Shown: piece after piece, positions 59,818 to 64,000 of the stretch
How positions within the stretch are numbered: the first letter of the stretch is position 1
How the letters are laid out: each line of letters opens with the position of its first letter
From: Stigmatella aurantiaca DW4/3-1
GTDB taxonomy: Bacteria; Myxococcota; Myxococcia; Myxococcales; Myxococcaceae
Assembly (NCBI RefSeq): GCF_000165485.1
Contig: NC_014623.1
Coordinates: forward strand, 2,499,501-2,563,500
Length of the DNA stretch: 64,000 nt
Direction of reading: 5' to 3'
Notes under the pieces: model-generated
Told to the model about the DNA's origin: nothing
The model's database searches: none
What the model saw: only the letters and a program-made list of their open reading frames with translations
Made by a program: the position numbers and the translations under genes

Positions 59818-60363
59818 GTGGTGGCCACCAACCGGCGGGTCGATCTCATTCATGAGCGTGTGGACGTCGCGCTCCGGGTGCGCACCACGCTCGATACCGA
59901 CGCGACGCTCACCGTGCGCACGCTCGCCAGGAGCCGCCGCATTCTCGTCGCGAGCCCCGAATGGGCCCGCCGCCTCGGCGGCGAGCAGGCGCTGGAGTCC
60001 CTCGCCTCGGTGCCAACCCTGAGTTCGGTCGAACAAGCAGGCCAGGACGTCTGGGTGCTCGTTGGACCTGGTCAGCGGACGGCCACCGTCCGCCATGAGC
60101 CGCGGTTGGCCTGCGGGGATTTCCTGGCCCTGCGGGAGGCGGCGATTGCCGGGCTGGGCGTCTCCTTGATGCCCGACCATTCATGCGGGGCCGCTCTGTG
60201 CTCAGGCCAACTCGTTCGCGTCTTCCCGGACTGGCATGCCCCGGATGGGATGGTGCACCTGGTCTTCACCAGCCGCCGGGGGTTGCCACTCCCCGTGGAA
60301 GCGTTGATCGGTCACCTCGCCGAACATGTTCGTGACGCGTTGATGTGGGGTGAGGCGACGTGA
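59818..60363 (+). pseudogene. LysR-type regulator, helix-turn-helix half deleted
   Basis: 181 residues of the LysR effector domain: VATNRRVDLIHERVDVALRV, RSRRILVASPEWARRLG, FLALREAAIAGLGVSLMPDH, GQLVRVFPDWHAPDGMVHLV then FTSRRGLPLPVEALI. The N-terminal DNA-binding domain and the first part of the effector domain are missing. An in-frame GTG at 59818 could start a fragment, but without DNA-binding region it cannot regulate. It normally would be divergent from the neighbouring SDR gene it controls. Confidence 0.8.
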
Positions 60364-60577
60364 CCCCACGCCTTGCGTTAGCTGTTTTGGATGAAGCGGG
60401 TGATCAAATCGGCGCAGACTTGGGGGCCTCGTGCTGCGGGCCGTCGCCCATCCGCGGGAACACCCTCAGATGAACCGAGGGGAGGGGCCACCCACCCCTC
60501 GGTACGATGGCGAGGGGGGCACCTCGAGACTTACGCTCGCGGCCGTCCGACTCACCCCGATTCGGAAGAAAATTCCC

Positions 60578-61453
60578 ATGAGTACACAAGCTCCTCCCCT
60601 CACGGCTCAGGCTGGCAAGATCTCCGGCAGTTATCTCACCACCCAGGATGGCACTCAGATCTACTTCAAGGATTGGGGCCCCAAGGATGGCAAACCCATT
60701 GTCTTCTCGCATGGCTGGCCACTCACGGCCGATGCTTGGGAAGACCAGATGTTGTTCCTGTCGAATCACGGCTATCGCACCATCGCCCATGACCGCCGGG
60801 GCCACGGCCGCTCGTCGCAGCCTTGGGATGGCCACAACATGGACACCTATGCCGATGATCTCGCCCAGCTGACCGCCGCGCTCGATCTCAAGAAGGCCGT
60901 TCATGTGGGCCATTCCACCGGCGGTGGCGAAGTCACACGCTATATCGGCCGTTACGGCACTTCGCGCGTCGCCAAGGCCGTGCTCATCGGGGCCGTGCCG
61001 CCGATCATGCTCAAGACGGGGTGGCACCCGAACGGACTACCGCTCGAAACATTCGATGGCATTCGTGCCGGAGTGCTCGGCGACCGCTCGGCCTTCTTCA
61101 AGGAGCTGAGCGTGGCGTTCTACGGCTTCAACCGTCCAGGCGCGAAGGTTTCGGAAGGCCTGCGCGAAAGCTTCTGGATGCAAGGCATGATGGGCGGACT
61201 GAAGGCCGAATATGACTGCGTCAAGGCCTTCTCCGAGACCGACTTCCGCGCCGATCTCGCTCGATTCGATGTGCCGACCCTGCTGATGCATGGCGACGAC
61301 GACCAGATCGTCCCGTTCGAGGGGGCGGCGAAGATCACCGCCACCTTGGTCAAGGGCGCGAAACTGAAGGCCTATCCGGGCTTCGGTCACGGCATGTGCT
61401 CGGTCAACAAGGGCGTTATCAACAGCGACCTGTTGGCCTTCATCCAGGAGTAA
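60578..61453 (+). CDS. Alpha/beta hydrolase, non-haem haloperoxidase type
   Basis: 291 residues from ATG 60578 (GGAAG upstream). Family blocks: [39 protein letters not shown], nucleophile elbow [12 protein letters not shown], Asp in [12 protein letters not shown], His in PGFGHGMC. The oxyanion region FSHGWPL is that of cofactor-free haloperoxidases/perhydrolases. It is cytoplasmic, and may hydrolyse esters or make peracids; physiological substrate unknown. The 214 nt upstream (60364-60577) hold its leader and no other gene. Confidence 0.9.
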   Translation: MSTQAPPLTAQAGKISGSYLTTQDGTQIYFKDWGPKDGKPIVFSHGWPLTADAWEDQMLFLSNHGYRTIAHDRRGHGRSSQPWDGHNMDTYADDLAQLTAALDLKKAVHVGHSTGGGEVTRYIGRYGTSRVAKAVLIGAVPPIMLKTGWHPNGLPLETFDGIRAGVLGDRSAFFKELSVAFYGFNRPGAKVSEGLRESFWMQGMMGGLKAEYDCVKAFSETDFRADLARFDVPTLLMHGDDDQIVPFEGAAKITATLVKGAKLKAYPGFGHGMCSVNKGVINSDLLAFIQE

Positions 61454-61518
61454 GGCTTTTCGGCTGCTGGCTCCACGGGCTGTGAGGGTTTGATGCGAGG
61501 GCATGGACGCCGAATCCC

Positions 61519-62295
61519 TCACGGACCGAGGGACCGCTGGAGTTCCGCTTTCCGCGGGGCCCGGGCGAATGAGGCCTCATAGTCTGGCGCCAGCGTGCCG
61601 AAGAGCCGGTCCCAGACGAGGGTGTAGAAGCCGTAGTGGTGCGCCTGATTCAGGTGGTGCCGGGCATGGAAGGTCGTGGTCGCCACGGCGCGGGTGACAG
61701 GCCAGCGCACCCAGCCATCGGGAAAGGGCTCCACTCCGATGTGTCCCAGCACGCCCCAGAGGGTATTGAAGAAGAGGTAGAGCATCATGGCGATCCATGA
61801 GGCTTCGTAGGCCACGCAGACGGTGAGCCACAGCATCCCGAAGCCCAGGACTTCCAGCGGATTGAGCACGAAGAGGGTGAGGGGCCGGGCGAATTCATAC
61901 CGGTGATGGTCGGCGTGGAGCCAGCCGTAGAGCCACCGCGAGTGCGCAGTCCGGTGCAGCAGGTACATGCCCAGGTCCATCACCCCCACGAGGACCGCGA
62001 GGTCCACGAGCACGCGTGGCCCCGTGTCGAGCCGGAAGCGGATCCACCCCTCTCGCCACAGCAACAGCCCGGCAAAGGTGACCCCGCTGTTGAGGAGGAC
62101 GCACACGGAGGCGAGGACGAGCTCATGCCGCTGGAGGGCGGGTGCCGGGGGCGCCACGCGGCGGTGGGCGAAGCGCCGCATCAGCCACTCGCCCAGGGCC
62201 ACGGCCAGCAGGAACACCAGAAGGTTCTGGAGGAGGAAGAGCCCCGCGGCCTCCCACAGGGGCACGGTGTGCAACCACTCGATGGCCCATTGCAT
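61519..62295 (-). CDS. Sterol desaturase / fatty acid hydroxylase superfamily protein
   Basis: 258 residues with about five membrane helices. The histidine boxes that hold the diiron centre are HRTAH, HADHH and HARHH, in the usual order and spacing (residues about 114, 129 and 213). Further family marks: VLIGV-like helix (LAVLVGVMDLGMYLLHRTAH), FLNP-like FVLNPLEVLGFG and GHIGVEPFPDG. It probably hydroxylates or desaturates a lipid in the inner membrane. Myxobacteria make sterols and carotenoids, but the substrate here is unknown. It follows the M3 peptidase gene after a palindrome. Confidence 0.88.
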   Translation of the reverse strand: MQWAIEWLHTVPLWEAAGLFLLQNLLVFLLAVALGEWLMRRFAHRRVAPPAPALQRHELVLASVCVLLNSGVTFAGLLLWREGWIRFRLDTGPRVLVDLAVLVGVMDLGMYLLHRTAHSRWLYGWLHADHHRYEFARPLTLFVLNPLEVLGFGMLWLTVCVAYEASWIAMMLYLFFNTLWGVLGHIGVEPFPDGWVRWPVTRAVATTTFHARHHLNQAHHYGFYTLVWDRLFGTLAPDYEASFARAPRKAELQRSLGP

Positions 62296-62333
62296 GAGCG
62301 AGACCCCAGTTCATTGCTCCGGTGTGCGAAGGC

Positions 62334-62353
62334 GGGCCTGCCGCGGCAGGCCC
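62334..62353. terminator. Perfect palindrome after the M3 peptidase gene
   Basis: 20-nt perfect palindrome with halves GGGCCTGCCG and CGGCAGGCCC, 6 nt past the peptidase stop (minus strand) and 38 nt before the desaturase start. Probably a terminator or an operator for the desaturase gene; it is fully symmetric with no loop bases beyond the stem, so a protein-binding site cannot be excluded. Confidence 0.5.
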
Positions 62354-62359
62354 ACGGTG

Positions 62360-64000
62360 CTACTTGGGGACAGGGAAGCCGCGCTTGCGCATCAGGGCGT
62401 TGATGCCGGCGTCCTTGCCCCGGAAGGCACGGTAGCCCTCGGCGGGATCCACCGTGTTCCCGGCCGAGAAGACGTGCTTCCGCAGCCGCTCCGCCACGCT
62501 CTGGTCATAGGGCCCCTTGCCCTCCGTGAAGGCCTCATACGCGTCGGCCGTGAGCGTGTCGGACCAGAGGTAGCTGTAGTAACCGGCCGAGTACCCATCA
62601 CCCGAGAAGATGTGGCCAAACTGGGGCGTGCGGTGCCGCATGACAATCTCGTCCGGCATGCCGAGCTTCTTCAGCGTGTCGCGCTCGAACGCGTCGGGAT
62701 CGATCTTTTGCGCCCCCGCCATGTGCAGCTTCATGTCCACCAGGGCGCTCGCCAGATACTCCACCGTGGCGAAGCCCTGGTTGAAGGTGGAGGCCTTGTC
62801 GATCTTCGCCACCAACTCGGGCGGGATGGGCTTGCCCGTCTGGTGGTGCAGGGCGAACCGGTTGAGCACCTCGGGCGTGGCCAGCCAGTGCTCCAGGAGC
62901 TGGGACGGGAACTCGACGTAGTCCCGCGCGACGGACGTGCCGGAGAGGGAGGGGTAGACGACCTGCGAGCTCAGCCCGTGCAGCGCGTGGCCAAACTCGT
63001 GGAACAGGGTCGAGGCATCTTCCCAGCTGATGAGGACGGGCTCGCCGGGGTTGCCCTTCAGGAAGTTGGCGTTGTTGGAGACGATGGTGGTGATCTCCCC
63101 CTTGAAGCGCTCCTGGTTGCGGTAGGCGTTCATCCACGCCCCCGAGCGCTTCCCGGTGCGGGCATAGGGATCGAAGTACCAGAGCCCCACGTGCTTGCCG
63201 CTGGCCTTGTCCTTCACCTCCCAGACACGCACATCGGGGTGGTAGACGGGCACGTCGCTCACGGGCGCGAAGGTGAAGCCGAACAGCTCGCCCGCGACCC
63301 AGAACATGCCCTCCCGCAGCTTCTCGAGCTGGAGGTAGGGCTTCACCTCGTTCTCGTCGAGGTCGTACTTCGCCTTGCGGACCTTCTCGGCGTAATACCG
63401 GTAGTCCCAGGGGGCGATCTTCAGCTTCGTGCCTTCCTTGTTGGCGATCGCCTGCATGTCGGCGACCTCCTCGCGGACGCGGGCGACCGCGGGCGTCCAG
63501 ACGGCCTCCATCAGGGCCGTGGCACGGTCCGGCGTCTTGGCCATGGCGTTCTCGAGCCGCCAGTGCGCGTGGGTGGGGTAGCCCAGCAGCGTGGCGCGCT
63601 CGGCGCGCAGTTGGAGGATCTCCGCGATGAGGGCGTTGTTGTCGCGGGCGTCCCCGTTGTCCCCGCGGTTGACGTAGTTGCGCCAGACCTTCTCCCGGAG
63701 GTCGCGCCGGGTCGAGTAGGTGAGGAACGGCTCCATGGCGGAGCGCGTGTTGGTGATGGCCCACTTGCCTTTCATCCCGCGTGCCTCGGCGGCGGCGGCG
63801 GCGGCGGCCCGGATGGAATCGGACAGGCCCGCGAGGTCGGCCTCCGTCTCGAGGATGACGGCGTAGCCCTCCTCGTCGGCCAGGACGTTCTGGCTGAACG
63901 TGGTGTAGAGCGTGGCGAGGCGCTGGTTGATGTCCGCCAGGCGCTTCTTGGAGGGGGCATCCAGCTTGGCGCCCGAGCGGACGAAGTTCGTGTAGTAGAG
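62360..64000 (-). CDS. M3-family peptidase (peptidyl-dipeptidase / oligopeptidase), partial
   Basis: The last 546 residues of an M3 zinc peptidase; the 5' end lies beyond the window. Zinc motif FHEFGHALH with the third ligand downstream in VARDYVEFPSQLLEHW. Other family marks: ENAMAKTPDRAT, WDYRYYAEKVRK, GLWYFDPYARTGKRSGAWM, and SGDGYSAGYYSYLWS near the C-terminus. It degrades short peptides, in the Dcp (peptidyl-dipeptidase) rather than PrlC subgroup judging by length and the YYSYLWS ending. Whether it has a signal peptide cannot be seen. A run of nine alanines (63797-63823) is encoded by GCC/GCG repeats. Confidence 0.9.
   Translation of the reverse strand, partial: LYYTNFVRSGAKLDAPSKKRLADINQRLATLYTTFSQNVLADEEGYAVILETEADLAGLSDSIRAAAAAAAEARGMKGKWAITNTRSAMEPFLTYSTRRDLREKVWRNYVNRGDNGDARDNNALIAEILQLRAERATLLGYPTHAHWRLENAMAKTPDRATALMEAVWTPAVARVREEVADMQAIANKEGTKLKIAPWDYRYYAEKVRKAKYDLDENEVKPYLQLEKLREGMFWVAGELFGFTFAPVSDVPVYHPDVRVWEVKDKASGKHVGLWYFDPYARTGKRSGAWMNAYRNQERFKGEITTIVSNNANFLKGNPGEPVLISWEDASTLFHEFGHALHGLSSQVVYPSLSGTSVARDYVEFPSQLLEHWLATPEVLNRFALHHQTGKPIPPELVAKIDKASTFNQGFATVEYLASALVDMKLHMAGAQKIDPDAFERDTLKKLGMPDEIVMRHRTPQFGHIFSGDGYSAGYYSYLWSDTLTADAYEAFTEGKGPYDQSVAERLRKHVFSAGNTVDPAEGYRAFRGKDAGINALMRKRGFPVPK

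Noticed and set aside
60404-61027. Minus-strand 207-codon frame overlapping the haloperoxidase-like gene
   Set aside because: The plus-strand frame carries the complete alpha/beta hydrolase catalytic triad; the opposite frame has no recognisable features.
63797-63823. GCC/GCG trinucleotide run as a regulatory microsatellite
   Set aside because: It lies in frame inside the M3 peptidase gene and simply encodes a poly-alanine stretch of a helix.

Overview
The window reads as chromosome of a myxobacterium, most likely suborder Cystobacterineae (Archangium, Cystobacter, Stigmatella or Hyalangium type). Evidence: very high GC with strong GC3 bias; a MYXO-CTERM-like sorting tail; a DUF3396 'type VI immunity' gene paired with a lipoprotein toxin candidate; a BTRD1-type lipoprotein remnant; STAND ATPases, a Ser/Thr kinase and an unusually large set of secreted lipoproteins. 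No rRNA, tRNA or CRISPR array was seen, so the genus is inference.

Layout. 1-5.7 kb: end of an unknown secreted protein, a GyrI-like protein, a GH43 glycosidase lipoprotein convergent with an Ig-repeat lipoprotein, then IS66 debris. 5.85-10.4 kb: a tight three-gene operon encoding an ABBA/DMATS-type prenyltransferase fused to a heme-oxygenase-like diiron domain, a cytokinin-dehydrogenase-like flavoprotein and a cytochrome P450. It looks like a small, possibly undescribed prenylated-metabolite pathway. 10.4-21.3 kb: a decayed accessory island with two toxin/immunity-like gene pairs (LysM protein + partner; nuclease-like lipoprotein + DUF3396), integrase, DUF932, IS91 and IS1182 remnants, and tmRNA-3'-end-like attachment scars.

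21.3-29.3 kb: a four-gene minus-strand operon (acyltransferase-3, trypsin-STAND ATPase, AAA-WD40 STAND with 16 near-identical WD repeats, calcineurin-like phosphoesterase) that looks like an NTP-dependent conflict system. 29.9-39.2 kb: a cell-surface operon of three VWA/thrombospondin-3 paralogues, a MYXO-CTERM TSP3 protein and a large lipoprotein. 40.2-46.1 kb: polyol catabolism matching the Pseudomonas mtl operon (mtlG, mtlK, mtlD, mtlZ, convergent xylB), with the binding-protein and first-permease genes missing apart from a probable mtlF tail.

46.3-64 kb: a GMC dehydrogenase with its Tat-dependent small subunit, two lipoproteins, a Ser/Thr kinase, a PaoABC-type molybdenum aldehyde oxidoreductase, an O-methyltransferase, an M48 protease, a divergent SDR/LysR pair that lost both 5' halves in one deletion, a haloperoxidase-like hydrolase, a sterol-desaturase-family enzyme and a partial M3 peptidase. 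ATGA/GTGA stop-start overlaps recur and were used to define operons.
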